A stretch of DNA of 64,000 nucleotides, taken from positions 1-64,000 of the forward strand of contig JANDJZ010000176.1 of assembly GCA_027943245.1 (NCBI GenBank), in the 5' to 3' direction. The DNA comes from Acanthamoeba sp. SK_2022b (Eukaryota; Discosea; Longamoebia; Acanthamoebidae). The notes below the pieces were generated by a model, which did not search any database, was not told the DNA's origin, and was given only the letters and a program-made list of their open reading frames with translations. Numbering within the stretch: the first letter of the stretch is position 1; each line of letters starts with the position of its first letter. Positions 44,676 through 58,261 of this stretch are shown here, piece after piece. The translations under genes were made by a program, and so were the position numbers.

Positions 44676-47600
44676 TTACGGCACGTAGGCGTCGGAGCCG
44701 GGCCTGCTGGTGAAGCAAGCGTACATCGCCGAAATCTGCAGATAACAGAGCCAGAAACGAGAATGAGTGCTGTGCTGTGTGCGACGCGCGAGACCACAAC
44801 ACTGTGGTGTGACGCAGTAACGAGCCACCACGCGCAGTTGTTGACGTGGCATGAAGCAATTTTTTCTCTTGTTGCAGGGCGCTGCCAATCCTCTTCCAGC
44901 CGGCGACCGCAAGGCACAAAAGAAAGAAAAGGCGAAGGAAAGGAGGGCACGTACGTGAGCGCTGTAGGTGGAGGTGAAGCTCCTCTTCTCGGGCTTCTGG
45001 AGGTTGCCGGCGACAAGGTGGAAGTTCTGCTTGGTGTTGCCCCAGTTGGCCACCTCGCGGTAGGACCAGAACTTGTAGACCGCGTGCGGGTGGTCGGCCT
45101 CCACGATGCTCACGCCCTTTGACGACACCGCGAACCACACACTCTGCGGGTGCTCGTTTTGCTACACACGTACACGCCACAAACGCTCGACCGTCAGCGA
45201 GAAAACCTATTGCGACAGCCAGCAACGCAAGAGTGTGGGGGGGGGGCTCACCCGAGCGGGGAAGATGGCGGCGCCGTAGAGCGGCAGGCTGGAGGCGATA
45301 CCGAGGAAGGAGCGCTTGGCGGTGATGATGGGCAGACCCGCGAACTCGCCGTAGGCCTCCTCGATGTCGGACGTGATCTGCTGGGCCTCCTTCTTGGGCA
45401 GCGACTTGCCCACGATCTCCGACAGCACACCACTGCACACCAAGCCGTGGTCGTGTTGTCAGTATTTGTCGACACCCACGACGACGGGGAAGCGTCGGCG
45501 CACCTGTTGATGGCGGCGGCCGAGTCCGAGGCACGGAAGCGAATCTGGAGGAGGCACGCGCCGAGCTTGGCGATGTCCTTGTGGGGGGCGGGGAGCTGAC
45601 CCGAGAGGAAGTCCTCGCAGACCTGCGAGAACAGGAAGTCGGCGAGCATGTCGTCCTCCTCGGAGAGCGCCAGGTCGTCGTCCTGATCGGCGGGGAAGAA
45701 CAGCTTCTTGCGCATCTCGAGCGGGGCGTCGGGAATGCGGTTCGAGGAGCTGTTCTTCTCCTTCTTCTGCGCCTTCTCCCAGCGCGCCAGCGCGTCGCAC
45801 ACGAACATGTCGTCCGCCAGCGGCACCTGCGTGTCGTGTGTCAGACGACACAGTCGTGAGTTGCGCGAAACAAAGGATGTGAGCGAGCAGGTAGGGCCTG
45901 AAGCGAAACCTTGAGGCGGATCTCGTTCTTGGCCTGCGGCGTGATCTCGAAGAGGCCGAAGCTCTTGGGCTGGTTGTTGAAGCGAAGCTGACGGATGATG
46001 TCCGGCACGACGTCGCCAACGGTGGTCCAGGCGTCCACCAGCACGGCCCGGTGGCTGCCGTTGGGCAGGGCCACACGGCACATGATGCGAGAGCGGTTGC
46101 GGAGCGCTGCACACACGCACACGCATGGGGCGACGTGTGAGCACATGGTCGGCTTGGTTATCGTTGTATGGATGACTGTTGGGCGCACCAGTGATCTCGG
46201 CGTGAGACGGCGCCAACTCTCTCTCGCCGACTAGAATCGTGTTCTGGAGCCTGTCGACGGCTTGCTTGGCATAGTAGCCCACCTGAACACGCCCACGACA
46301 CACATACATCAACCTCACGCGCGTGTGCGTGCGTGAGTGCGTTTTGTGCAAACCTTGGCGTTTTGTTCGTGCTCCTCGAGACGCTTGTAGAGACGGTCCA
46401 GCATCTCGTCCTGGGGCAGGAAGCAACCGGCGCACAGGGCCAGCAGCTCCCATCCCTTCTCGTTGCTGCTGTCGCGCGGGTTGCTGCTCGTCTGCTTCAT
46501 CAGCTGACAGTACAGCCTGCAATCAAATGTTTAGATGTTGAGTCCAGTGCAATGCTCCACAGGGAGGGGAGGGGCAGTACTCGTCGCGAAGCTCCCTGTT
46601 GTCGATGGCCATCTGGATCGCCTTGGCCGGGAGCGCGTCGTACTTCTTCTGGCTCAGACGCGTCGGGTAGTCGCCCATGTACCTATGCACGCACGCACGC
46701 ACACACACACACACACATAGAGAGAGAGAGAGGTTTGAGCATGTTGCGGTCCCGGGTTGAATGAGAGGGGTCACGTTACTTCATGACGAGCTGGAACATC
46801 TCGACGGCTTGCTTGGAGGCCTCGGGGAGGAGCTGGACCAGCGAGGCCTTGATGGGCTGGGCCGAGAAGGAGAGGAGCTGCGACATGCTCACCTGCTCGA
46901 GCTTCTTCGGGCGGAAGATGCTGGTGCCCTTCACCTCCATCTGCGTGCGGAACTTGCTCGTCTCCACCGACGACCTGTTCGCCATGATGAAGAGAAGAGG
47001 TTGGGTCCAGCTGCGGCCACTCACCACACTTGGCGTGCACACGGACGCACCCGGCGGCGGCGGTCTGGACGTCGGGCACCGCGGCATTGGCTTCGGCGCC
47101 GCGCGCGACGCTCAGGCGGTTCGACTGCTTCATGCGGGTGGTGAGGTAGGTCGACGTGGTGGGCGGCTTCTTCCTGCCCGTCTCCGTGGTCTTGGGACGA
47201 GCCACCTGCGCATCGAAACGAGAGGTCAGAGGCGTGCGTGCAGCTGTGTGGGCGGGAGAGGGGGGGGGGTGAGGCGCGCACGAGCATCTTGACGAGGTCG
47301 CGCGGGAAGGCGCCCTCCTTGCCGTTGCTGAAGTTGAAGCCCTTGTACCAGCCCGTCACTTGGTCCTTCTCCTTCACGTTGATCACGTCGCCCTGACGGA
47401 ACGACAGCAGCGACGGGTCCTCCGTCTCGTAGTCCGAGATCGCCCTGTATGTCGTGTGTCGTGTCAGGGTTGGGCAGTTGCAAACGCCTGGGAGCTGGAG
47501 CGAGCCAAGTTGGGAAACGCACCTGGCCCACTCCGAGGATGCGGCGAGGATGGTGGTGTAGTCGCGGAGCAGGCGCTCGACCTCGGGCGACTGCTCGCAC

Positions 47601-50600
47601 TTGAGGTCGAGCACCTCGCGGCGGGTGCCGAGGGAGAGCGTGAGTGAGGTGGTGGTCGGGGTGCACTCCCAGTTGAGGATGTCCTCGTAGGGCAGGTAGG
47701 TCGTCATCACCACCTCGCCCTTCTGGTCGCGCGTGACAAAGCACACGCCACGGCCCGAAATGGCTGGCAGAATCACCACAACAGCAACCGAGCGTGTGAG
47801 TCGTGATCAACACTTAATGGCCCTAGCGAAAGTCGCGATTGGGCGTGGGTTAAAACGAACCGAGGTAACCCTGATCGCGCACGAGGTTGATGATGTTGTT
47901 CTGCAGCTCCATGGCAAAGAGGGCGGCGCCGTAGAGCGGGAGCTGGAACACGATCTGGAGGTAGTCGAGCCTCACCTGCTCGCCACAATACATAAAAAAC
48001 GTAAATAAATGATAATCATAAATGAGGGAGGATACGCGTACGTCACGCTCAGTGCGGCCCCTGTGGGTCTGATGCTCAGTCGAGATCAGCTTGGCCCAGT
48101 CCTCCTGCTGGAACTTGTAGCGAATGTAGGCCGGAATGTACACGCCCCTGTGCCCCACCACCATCGCCCGGTGAGCTCGCTCATTGACTTGCCCAGTACA
48201 CGCGTTGGGACGCCGTACGTTTGCTTGTCGTCGAGGGGCTCTCCACTGAAGTCGCCGATGTCGGAGTGGATCTTGAGGCCGGCCAGCTTGAGCACGGCCT
48301 CACGCGTGGTGGGCAGGCGGCCGGTGCGGATGTCCTCCGAGGCCTGCGCGAACAGGAGGTCGAGCGAGGCCTTGTCGAGCAGCTGCAGGTTAGGAACGTC
48401 GTCGGTGAAGTAGAGGCGCTTCTTGAACAGGATGCGCATGCGCATCTGCTGATCGCCCATCGCCGTACGCAGCTGCTCAAAGGCAGCAAGCTCGTCGCCC
48501 ATCTTCTCCTCGTCCTCCATCAGGCGCTCGACCTGGCTGTACGACTTGTACAGGGCGAAGCCCTTGGCGAACTGCATCTGAAGCTTGGTCACGATCTGCT
48601 GCTTGAGCTCGGCTACCGTCGCCGCGCTGTCGAGCAGCAGCGCCTTGACCGTCCCGTCCTGGACCCGAAGGAGGAGGAGGTGGGCGGGAGTCCCTGAATG
48701 TCAGGTATGCATGGAATGCGTCGTCGCGCACTGGGCGGGGCTTACCAGGAAGAAGACGCGAAGCATCATGGGCTCGCGCTTGCGGATGGCCTCGAGCTCC
48801 ATCAGCGAGGGCACCAGCTTGCGCTCGCTGGTGGTCAGCAGACGCGTCAACGATTCCTTGGCGAAGATGGCGTGGGCCGCGTAGCGAGAGGTGGTGGCCG
48901 CCTCGTCGAGGTAGCACACAAAGTACTTGAGGAACTCGTTCGGGGCGAAGGTGCAGCAGCAGTACATGATCAGCTCCCAGCAGTGCTCCTCGTGCTCGGG
49001 CGTCGGGTTGCCCGTCACCTGCTTCAGCAGCTGACACAAGATCTCATCGCGCAGATCGGGAGCCGACAGGCCACGCTGGAGAATGTACTGGACAACAGCT
49101 GCGCCACGCCACGGGTTTGCGGTGAGCATGGCGGGAGAGGTGAGGGAAGAAGAGAAGGGAATAAAGCGTACAAAGGTTCTCGGCGAGGGTCTTCTTGTGT
49201 GTCATGTAGATGTGGATCTTCCTCGACACCTCCACGGCGTGCTTGCCGTCCTCGATGGTGAGCTGCAGCAGCGGGGCACTCAGCGGTTTCTGTATGTATG
49301 TATGTGTGAGCGCCATGAGCAACGGAACGCGAAAGAATCGAAATACACTGAAGGTCGCGGGCGTGGCAGGGGAGGAGGGGAGGTGCCTTAGTGTAGGTGA
49401 TGAGCTGCTGGATGGTGTCGGTCTTGTGTGGGCGGAAGTGATGCGTGGCAAAGTCCTTGAATTGGTAGCCGTACAACGGTGTCGACAGGAAATCGAGCAC
49501 GCCGGCCTGCGCGGGCGGCGGAGGCGGAAGGCCCTCGGGCGCTGGCGGCAGGTCCCAGTCGGGCGGGGGCAGGTTCAGCGGGTCCAATGCGTGCAGCCAC
49601 CTTTTGTTTGAGCCAGAGAGAGAGAGAGAGAGTGTGTGTGTGTGTGTGTGTGTGTTGTGTTCAATTAGTCATCGCGGAGAACGACGATCGTGGGAGTAAC
49701 AGCGTAGGACGCACGCTTCCTCGAGCGACTCGCTGTCGAGCGGCTCCTGAGCCTCGGCGGGCACCTCCTCCACGGCAAAGTTCTGCGTGGTGGCGCCCCG
49801 CTGGATGGCTCTGTAAATAGGGGCAAACAATGAGAATCGAGCGAGCGCGGTCCCTCACAGACACTCGCATTGGAAAATAATTATTTAATAGAGTAATAAG
49901 AGAATAATTAAAAAAACGTACTGGTAGTCGGCGAGGGTCTCGCTGGCGGGCAGGCCGAGAGCAGCCTGGTCCCTGCGCTGGGCCTCCTCGCGGAGCCTCT
50001 CCATCTCCTTCTTCTCCCTTTCCTGACGCTCCTTCTCCTGCCTCTCCTTCTCGGCCTTCTGCTTGCGCTCTTGCTCCTGCGTTGCGATCGTTCGGTTGTC
50101 CACCGCGTATTGCGCGCGTGATTGTGTCACACAGATGCGTGAGAAAACGAGCTGTGGGGCCAAAGGAAAGTTGGAGAATGGAGCGAACCTGGCGAAGCTG
50201 TTCCTCGCGCTCGCGCCTCTCGCGCTCCTCCTTGTCCTTGAGCTTGCGGATCTCCTCCAGACGGCGCTGCCTCTCCTGCTCCTCGCGGATCAGCCTCTCC
50301 TTCTCCTTGATCGCCAGCATGGTCCGCGTGGCTGCCAATGTAAAAAACAACATTCAATCAACCAACCAGAAATCAAAGCGCGGTTGCATTGAAACAAACA
50401 AAACCAAATATTATTTCTATATTGAAACAAGAACACGCACCAGCCTGCATGGCCAGAACGCCCTTCCGAATGACCAAGAACCTGCGCCGGGCAAAGACCA
50501 TTCGCGTCCCTAGACAAGACGTGCGTGGAAGAAACATGTAGGTGGAGGTCAGCGGAAAACAAGGCCGGCCTGTAGAATGGGCGGCGCGTACAGGTCTGGA

Positions 50601-51674
50601 TGGTGATCGAGGCATCGCGGAGGCGCGTGTACTCCACGCGGGCAACGCGCTTTCGGTAGTCTGTTGTGTGTGTGAGAGAGAGGGGAGTTGCTAAGCATCA
50701 CGATTGGCCAAATAAAATAAATTAACAATAGAGTGTGCGAGGTAAGATGCGTACGCGTCTGGGCGGTGAGGGCGCCCTTGCGCAGAGCGGCAAAGTGCGA
50801 GCGGGCAGCATAGCATCGCCAGGTCTTCTGAATGAGAAGCACGCTGGCGAGCAGGTGTTCATTGCGGAGCTGCTCCAGGATCGTGCTCTGCAAACATGAC
50901 ACACGCACACGTGTTTGCTCACATCAGATACGATCGAACCAGAGCGGCCCGCGCCAACACGTACCTGCTCGTCGCGCATGAACACCTTCGTGAGACCCAG
51001 CGTGTAGTGGCCGGGCGTCATCCTGTACGACGCAGCCTACCATGCCAAGAACACAACACAACGAATCAGATCGATCATCGTGAATCCATCAGGTCACACA
51101 CCACGTAATGAATGGAGGAAGGGGAATGGCCGCCGTACGTCGAGGATCATGCTGCAGGCCTGGCGATCGTCCTTCTCCCAGGCGCTGGAGGGCGCCAGCA
51201 GGCGGTAGCGATCGCGGAAGGCCACGAACTCGCGACGGATGGGGAAGCCCAGCTTACGAATGCGAATCGTCTCCAGCATGCCGCAGTACCTCAGCTGCGC
51301 CAACACCAGATCGTCTGTGCGAGCTCGACGTCAGTCTCTGTGCGTGTGCGTGCGAGTGGGAGTGTACGTACTGTCGAAGAGACTGGGCTTCTTCTGGGGG
51401 TTGGGCTTGAGGCAGCGCACGTAGTAGGGGTAGGTGGCCGACAGAGTGGCGACGAGGTCCAGAAGCTGGTTCTTGAACTGCGCGCCGACGGTGGGCGAGC
51501 GACCCTTGCCGCCCCTGCCGCCCTGAGCCGCCTGCGCCTGAGCCGCCGGCTGGCCCTCGGGGAACAGCTGCGCCACGTGAGCGACCGACGCGCTGGCGAG
51601 CAGCGCCGATGCGGACTCGGGGATCGTGTCACGATTCTTGTCTGTTGCGAGCCCTCCGTCAGCACATTCGTCTC

Positions 51675-51728
<54 letters not shown>

Positions 51729-52311
51729 CGGAGTGTACCGAGGAAACTCTTGGTGGAGTAGGCCACATCGCCTGCATAGTGTCGGATCACGAACTTGTCG
51801 CCGCGGGTCTTGGGCTTCTCATAGTAGGTGTGCTTCTCGTGCGCCTTGTTGAGCTTTTCCAGGAACGTGCCGTCCGAGCCCTGAGTTTGATGCACGCCCT
51901 CACGGGTTGAGTCGCGCGCGCCACAGATTAATTCAATCGACAAGCAGCAGAGACCTTTGGGAAGAAGCATTCTTCGTCAAGGAGGGAGAGGACGCCGAGC
52001 GGCTTCTCGATGAGGTCGATACAGCCCTGATTGTCGTTGAATGAGATGGTCTCCCACGAGATCCTATACATGACGCATCACACAACGGTCAGCGGGAGCC
52101 GAGGGCAAGATAAGCAGTGTGATGGTGGCTTTGAGAGGGGGCGACTAGGCCTACTTTTCACGCTCATATTCCTCCTGCTCCTGCTTGAAGATGTGCTGGT
52201 TGAACTGCTGCTGCAGCTTTTCGTTGGCGTAGTTGATGCACAGCTGTTCGAAACTATTTACCTGTGCAATTCGAATCACCAGCGCCAGCGGACACACACG
52301 CACACGCACAC

Positions 52312-52379
<68 letters not shown>

Positions 52380-54472
52380 GAGAGAGGCGTAAGCTTGGGT
52401 CAAGAAAGAGACGGTCGCGGGGTAGCGCGGAAAGGGAGTGGCAAGAGAGGCACCGTGAAATTCTCGAAGCCAAAGATGTCGAGCACGCCGATGAACGAGC
52501 GCGCGTTGGTGGAGGCCGACTTGGAGATGGAGCGATTGATTCGCTCGACCAGCCAATTGAACTGCCGACCGTAGAGGGCCTTCGCGATGGCATCGCGCAC
52601 GTCGGCGGCCTCCTCGGGCTTGAGCGGGACCCTGAAGACCTCGTTACGGATCTTGTTGTAGCGAACGGTCATCGACTCGGCCAGCTTCTCGGCCGACACG
52701 CCCAGGTTGTTCGCCACATTTTGAAGAGCTTCACCACGCGCACACGCGCACATGAGCACATGCTTCGGCGAGACGAGGAGGAGGGAGAGTGCACGTGCCA
52801 TCGGTGTTGACAACGACAGAGCCGTCGCCCTGCGGGGCGAAGCGGATGTTGCCCATGTGAAGCACGGCTGCGACCACGGCCCAGATGTCCTCCTCGGGCC
52901 CGATGCCCAGCACCGACAACGCATTGCGCACCCTGATGGGAGCCCACGAGACCCTCATCAGATGACAGGACGTGCACGCAGGCGAGCCACCGAAGGCGGA
53001 GCAGTACGTACTCGGCAAAGTCGTTGGCATCGTCCACGTGGGGGATCGTGTGGCAGCCGCTCTGATTGATGTAGTGGAAATCCGTCGACGCACCGACCTT
53101 GTATCGCTCTGGGAGATTCGCCGAGGCAGCAGAGTAAGCGGGAGGCATCGAGCAAAGGCAAGGAGGCAAAGAGGACTAAAGAAAGACACGTAAGCGCGAC
53201 GAAGCACCTTTCTCCTCGGGGGACAGGCCAGCGCAGAACTGGTAGAAGATGTGGTAGTTGCGCTCGTCCTGCGCCTGGTACACGATACGCGACTTTTCCA
53301 ACAAATCTGTGTGGACATGCATCTTAAGGGGCCGCCATCGCTTGATCCTCACACGGACATAAAGGGAGGGAGGAGAGGGAAAGAACTGTACAGTTCTCGA
53401 TCTTAGCCCCAGCGATCGATCCTCGCGGATCGAAATCGATCTTCATATACTTGCCCTGTGAGCCACGGGGAGATAAAAGAGGGTGAGGTTCGCGGAGCGA
53501 TAAGAGACAGAGAGAGCTGAACGTACGAATCGAGACGAATTGTCGTTCCTCACCTGCGCACGCGATTGTGTTCGTTATAAACAGGCGATGGTTAGCAAAC
53601 AAACACTCACGCATGAACACGATGCGCGCACACACACACACGTACCGTCTTGGCGTTACCAAAGGCTTCGAGGATGGGCGACGATTCGAGGATGAGCTGC
53701 TCAATGAGGGACTTCTTTTTGTTGGCGACGTCGGGCGCGCTGTGGGCCTTGTTGACGCCGGACGTCTTGAGGGCCAGGTACTGAAGGAGGAGCTTGGTGG
53801 CCTCGGTCTTGCCGGCGCCGGACTCGCCGCTGATGATGACCGACCGGTTGCCGCCGTCCTCCATCATCGTCTGGTAGGCCACATCGGCGATGGCGAAGAT
53901 GTGCGGCTCCACATCACCCAGCGGCTTGTTGTTGTAGCGCTTGGCCACGTCTGCCGTGTAGATGGGCTGCACGCGCACGACGCGGGCCACATTCCAGTAA
54001 CGTGAGTGGCGTTCGGCACTCGCACGCGAGGCAGCGCAGGCTGCGGGCTGCCGGTGGCGCGTGGGGGCGAAAGGCGGGGAGGGGGCGCACGAGGGCTTGG
54101 TAGGGGTTGACGGAGACTAGAATGGCGCCGGTGTAGGTCTATACACACAAACATCAGCCCACGTTACTACTCGTGCAGTGTCAATATTGTGGAAGTAACA
54201 AGTGGAGGAGAGTATTTTCTAGTCTTGGCGTGGCGCTCCCCACAAGGGACAAAAGAAAGATGCGAGAGAACAAAAGCAAAGCAAAGAAACCCGACTACGC
54301 CACAGAAGAAGCCACGAAAAAAGAGCGAGTGGTGAATACATAGATCTGATCGCGACCGTAGCGAACACCGAGATTCTTGAGGATCGTCTCCTCGCTCATG
54401 GTGTCCAAGTGGATCATGTCTTCGATGCCCTGCGCCTCATTTCCGGCCGTGATGTTCTCCATTTTCGCGAGA
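44676..54472 (-). CDS. Unconventional myosin with IQ, coiled-coil, MyTH4-FERM, SH3, MyTH4-FERM
   Basis: This actin motor spans about 9.8 kb and more than twenty exons. It starts [20 protein letters not shown] (54472). The motor shows the P-loop [16 protein letters not shown], the RNDNSSRF switch split by an intron, and the relay-type segment [16 protein letters not shown] helices lie near 51000-50400, followed by a highly charged single helix ([20 protein letters not shown]). The tail has MyTH4 1 ([20 protein letters not shown]), FERM 1 ([20 protein letters not shown]), SH3 ([20 protein letters not shown]), MyTH4 2 ([20 protein letters not shown]) and FERM 2 ([18 protein letters not shown]), ending PGSDAYVP. 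This order matches class VII/XV-type MyTH4-FERM myosins, including Dictyostelium myosin VII, which acts in filopodia and adhesion. Exon joins in the motor are approximate. Confidence 0.9.
51678..51727. repeat. GT microsatellite in a myosin intron
   Basis: About 25 GT units occur in an intron of the motor region. Confidence 0.95.
52306..52372. repeat. CA microsatellite in a myosin intron
   Basis: About 30 CA units followed by GA units occur in another motor-region intron. On the coding strand the repeat is GT. Confidence 0.95.
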
Positions 54473-54863
54473 CGAATGAGTTGAAATCTGTGGGTTTTGG
54501 GGAAGCTAGAAATCTATTCACCCCTCGCAAGATTCTTGCTGGTCTCCCTCTTAGCCAAACCCAAATCACCAACAGCCGCTGGTGGGGTTCTCACGGGTGG
54601 ACGTGTGGCTCTGTTTTTCTCTCCGCGGAAGAGGTAGCCAGGCAAGCGTAGCTGGGCTCTTGCCCCCTCAGTGACGACAAAGGAAATTAATTTGTTTGTC
54701 GACGAATACATGGCATTCGTTGATATGTAATCTATTTGAGCTATGTTGTCGACATACGGGAAGGGCAGCAAGCCGAACAAGAAGGGCCGCGCAACTACTG
54801 CTTGGCTTCGAACTGCACCACGCACCGAGCAGGCAATGAAGGAAGCAGGAGGTGAGATCTTTC
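54473..54863 (-). promoter_or_regulatory. Tandem intergenic region HP1-like / myosin
   Basis: These 391 bases lie between the end of the HP1-like gene and the myosin start, both on the minus strand. No gene is seen. The stretch should hold the myosin promoter. Confidence 0.4.
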
Positions 54864-56935
54864 CTATCGTTCGAGAAGGGAAGTAGGAGCGGGTACCGAG
54901 ATGTGGGACTCGTAGAATGCAATGAGCTTCTGTGGAGACTTGACGGCGATCAATTGGGTGGGCACGTACGAGCAATCGTCCTTGCCCAGCCTGGCGCGTT
55001 TAACAAGAAGAAGAAATCGAAGAAGAAGAAGAAGAAGAACAGGGAGAAGGTGAGGAAAGAAATACTCGTCCATGCCGGTGCACACGAACGAAAATGGAGG
55101 TGGGTAAGAGGTACCAAGTGACGTAAGCGCAGAGGAACCCAGCTTTCGTTCTCTGTATGCCAAGGATGTTCTCGATTTCGTCACCAAAGTCAAAGCCGAC
55201 CTTGGCCTCCGCCTCACCGTCGGGATTGGGGACCACGGGTTCCGTCGACTCCTCCGCCTTCTGCTTCGCGTCGGCCCCGGCCTTCTTTGGCCTCTTGGCC
55301 TGAACGCGACGGACGTTGTGAACAACTAAATGAGCCGAAACGGAGAGAGGGAGAGCGAGAGGAAGAGAGAGCGACTTGTCCTTTCCAAGCCGTTCGAGCG
55401 GGCAGATGGAAGAGGGATCATACCTTTGGGCTGCCTGTCTTGTCGTTCGACGCCTGGACGTCCATTTTGTCGGCGTTGGTCTGGCCTGGCTCTCCCTCGG
55501 CGGCGGCGGAATGCGTCTCGGGCGCCGCAGCAGATGCTGTCTGCGGCTTCTCCGCCTCCGCCTCCCCTTCCCCGGGCGCCTTGGCGTCCCCCGTGGACTT
55601 TCTCTTGCGCTTGGCTGCTCTCTCCGACAGATCGGCCTCGAACGCCTGAATGAGCTCTGCGTTGCGCGCAACAGGCGACCACGATGATGTTCATGATAGA
55701 CCCTTGCCGTGTCAGTTGTGGCGCCTCCCACCAGCTTGCAGATGGCACAGGCCTGCTCTTACCGGTACAAAAGACGTCTTCTTGCTTCTCCCAGGTGTTG
55801 GCGCTGTCCGGGTAACCCTCCCACTTTATGAGATACTCCACTTTGCCCTGTTGCGGCGAGCGAGCAATGACACGCACATACATGAGTGAGTGTGATACAC
55901 TGTGGGAAAGGAAACCCCAAGGATAGGGGAGTCACGGCTCACGGTCGTACCCTTCGCTTCCTCTTGCCCATGATCTTCTCGACCGTGTAAACGTCCTCCT
56001 AGAAGATACGACGCGGTTTAAACGGGAGGTCTTCCAACATGAAGATAAACAGGAAGAGAAAGGAGGCGAGGCGCGTGGTGGCTCTACCTGTACTTCCTCG
56101 ACGGCCTTGCTGTTTCGCTTCTTTCGCTTCTTGCCGCTGTCCTCTCCCTCGGCCGCGGCGGTGGTCTTGCTACCCTTCTCCTTGCCCTTGGCCGCCTTGC
56201 TCGCCTTGCCACCGTCGGTGGTCTCGGTGGGGACTACAGCGGCCTCCGTGGCTTCCTTATTGTTCGTCTCTCCTCGGCCCTCGTTCACTTCCCTCTCTGC
56301 CTTTGCGGCGTTGGTCGACGTTTCGATAACCGCCGCTTGCTCGACGCCTCCACTGCTGGTTTGGTCCTTCGTCTCTGCAGCCGCGACTGGGACTATTGCT
56401 GGGACCAAGACCGGGGCTGGGAGCGCTGTCACTAGCGGGACCGGTGCCGCTACAACGGGGATGGGCTCCTTCTTGTGCTTTTCCCGCTCTCCCTCCTCCC
56501 ATGTGGGCGCTGCGGCGCCCCGCAGGGACGAGGCTTGCGCCAGCAGCTTCTCCATATCAGCGTCGCTGTTATACGGAAGCCCGACAGCCATGGCGACGTC
56601 CCGCCAGAGGCCATGGCGCTCCACCTGCACAGGCCACGCAAAAGCAGGTAAGGCACCTGCCCGTATGCGAATTTCAATCCCCCTAAGAAAAATCGTACCT
56701 CTACTTTGCCCCCGTAGCGTACAACTTCCATGATCTGCAGTAGATTTGTGCAGGATTAGCAGAAGATGGAATAAAAAAAAATTTGTATCGGTGATGAGGA
56801 AGGCACCAGCGCAGTAGCCTGCGCCTGGGTCAGGATTAGCTCTGGTTGCTGTGTAGCAGTAGGCTCTACAAGCATAGTGTCGATCAGGTGAGCAACCGAT
56901 GAGTTCGCCCCAACGGAAGATCCGGACCCCTCCAT
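54864..56935 (-). CDS. HP1-like protein with chromodomain and chromoshadow domain
   Basis: HP1 proteins bind methylated histone H3 and maintain heterochromatin. The start is MEGSGSSVGANSSVAHLIDT (56935). Short exons then give IMEVVRYGGKVE and VERHGLWRDVAMAVGLPYNS, which resembles part of an ARID domain. A long Lys/Glu/Ala-rich linker leads to a chromodomain, EDVYTVEKIMGKRKRRV then KVEYLIKWEGYPDSANTWEK, with the Y-x-W and W aromatic positions. A second linker is followed by a chromoshadow-like end: GFDFGDEIENILGIQRTKAG, CAYVTW and YVPTQLIAVKSPQKLIAFYE. It is about twice the length of typical HP1 because of the N-terminal part. The ARID assignment is weak; the chromo domains are clear. Confidence 0.8.
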
Positions 56936-57046
56936 CTTTCTGCACAGCGGCGCAGACAAGACCCCCCCCTTTTGGCTTTGGTTTTTTGTCGACTTGAAAA
57001 AAAACATTTCTCGAACAGAATTATTGGCGCGCAAAGCACGAAGAAG
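56936..57046. promoter_or_regulatory. 111-bp divergent promoter HP1-like / ERG2-like
   Basis: This is the shortest divergent gap in the window. The two start codons lie 111 bp apart, so regulation is probably shared. A C8 run at 56963-56970 is present. No recognised motif was found. Confidence 0.5.
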
Positions 57047-58181
57047 ATGAAGGTAGCTTTCGTTGTTGGTTCGCTCTTTGTGCTCGCCATCGCCATTCTT
57101 GCAGGCATCGCCCTGGATGAAAAGACACCCATGTTTGATAAGGACGAACTCCACCGCCTTGCCCAGCAGGCCGTGGGTAGGCGTCCTTCCTCGTATAGAT
57201 TCATCGGAAACGCTAAATCTGTTTTTTTTATTTCAGCGGCAAACCTGACGGCGGACGAAGCATTCGCAAACATCACTGCGGAGCTGTCGCGTCGCTATCC
57301 TGGACACATAAGCTCGCACACGCAGACAATTTTTATCAACGCCGGTAGGTTCAAAAACTATTTTGGCTCCGTGTTTGGCCGCACTGTGCCCGTCTGTCAC
57401 TAATTTGCCGCTAGGTGGGTTCATGGGCTCGTTCCGCCTCATTCACGCTTCGCTTTCCGAGTACATCCTGTTCTTCGGGAGTCCGCTTGGCACCACCGGC
57501 CACTCGGGCAGGTATTGGGGTACGTCCAGACCTAGCGCAGCGATTTCTCGACTCCTCTCTCACGCACACAATTATTGGCTGACCACACTCTTCATCAGGC
57601 GATATCTACGACTTCCTGCTCACAGGGGTACCATTATTCGCCACAATGATTGAGCTCACATGACTCTTGTAGCCTTTCATTCACTACAGCCCGCTCGCAG
57701 GAGTTCTGGCAATGGGTTGAGGGCTCGCACGAGAAGATCGTCTACCTCCCGGGCGACATGATCGTGCACGACAAATGGAGTGCCACCGGTATTCCCCCAC
57801 GCCAAACACGGTCCTCACTCCGGAGTCTGACAATTACCGCTTCCACCAGGTATCCGAATCAAGGAAGGAAGCTGGATGCTTGGTGCGTCTCTTGCCGTTT
57901 TCATGCATGCTTGTGTTTGTGGCATGGTTGAGCGTCGCTCTTGAGAGTTGACCACGATGGGACAGAGTACGCGCAAGGAGTTATTCCCTCGATGATGCCA
58001 TTTGCCCTTTGTGACACGATCTTCAGGTAAGGTGTTTATCGTTAGATTTCTTCAGGCCAAGGTGAATGACGCGCAGGTTGGTTGTCAAATATGCAGCACG
58101 AACGACCTGATCACGCTCTTTAAGAGCATTGCCATTTACGCCGAGCTAGTCACGAAGGAGCTTCTCCAAGGCAAGATCTGA
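57047..58181 (+). CDS. ERG2: Sterol C8 isomerase / sigma-1 receptor homologue
   Basis: ERG2 moves the sterol double bond from C8 to C7; its animal relative SIGMAR1 is an ER chaperone without that activity. The start [20 protein letters not shown] is a single N-terminal TM anchor. Conserved segments follow across about seven exons: [78 protein letters not shown] and [20 protein letters not shown]. These include the acidic residues and the HSGRYW motif of the family. Amoebae make ergosterol-type sterols, so the isomerase role is the better guess. AATAAA at 58264-58269, 83 bases past the stop, overlaps the stop codon of the facing gene. Confidence 0.92.
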
Positions 58182-58261
58182 GTTGATTCACAAACCCGCA
58201 GCCCTGTTGATAATGCGCCAAAAAGGCTTGTCTTTTGTTACATTGTTTTCTAGAGAATACA

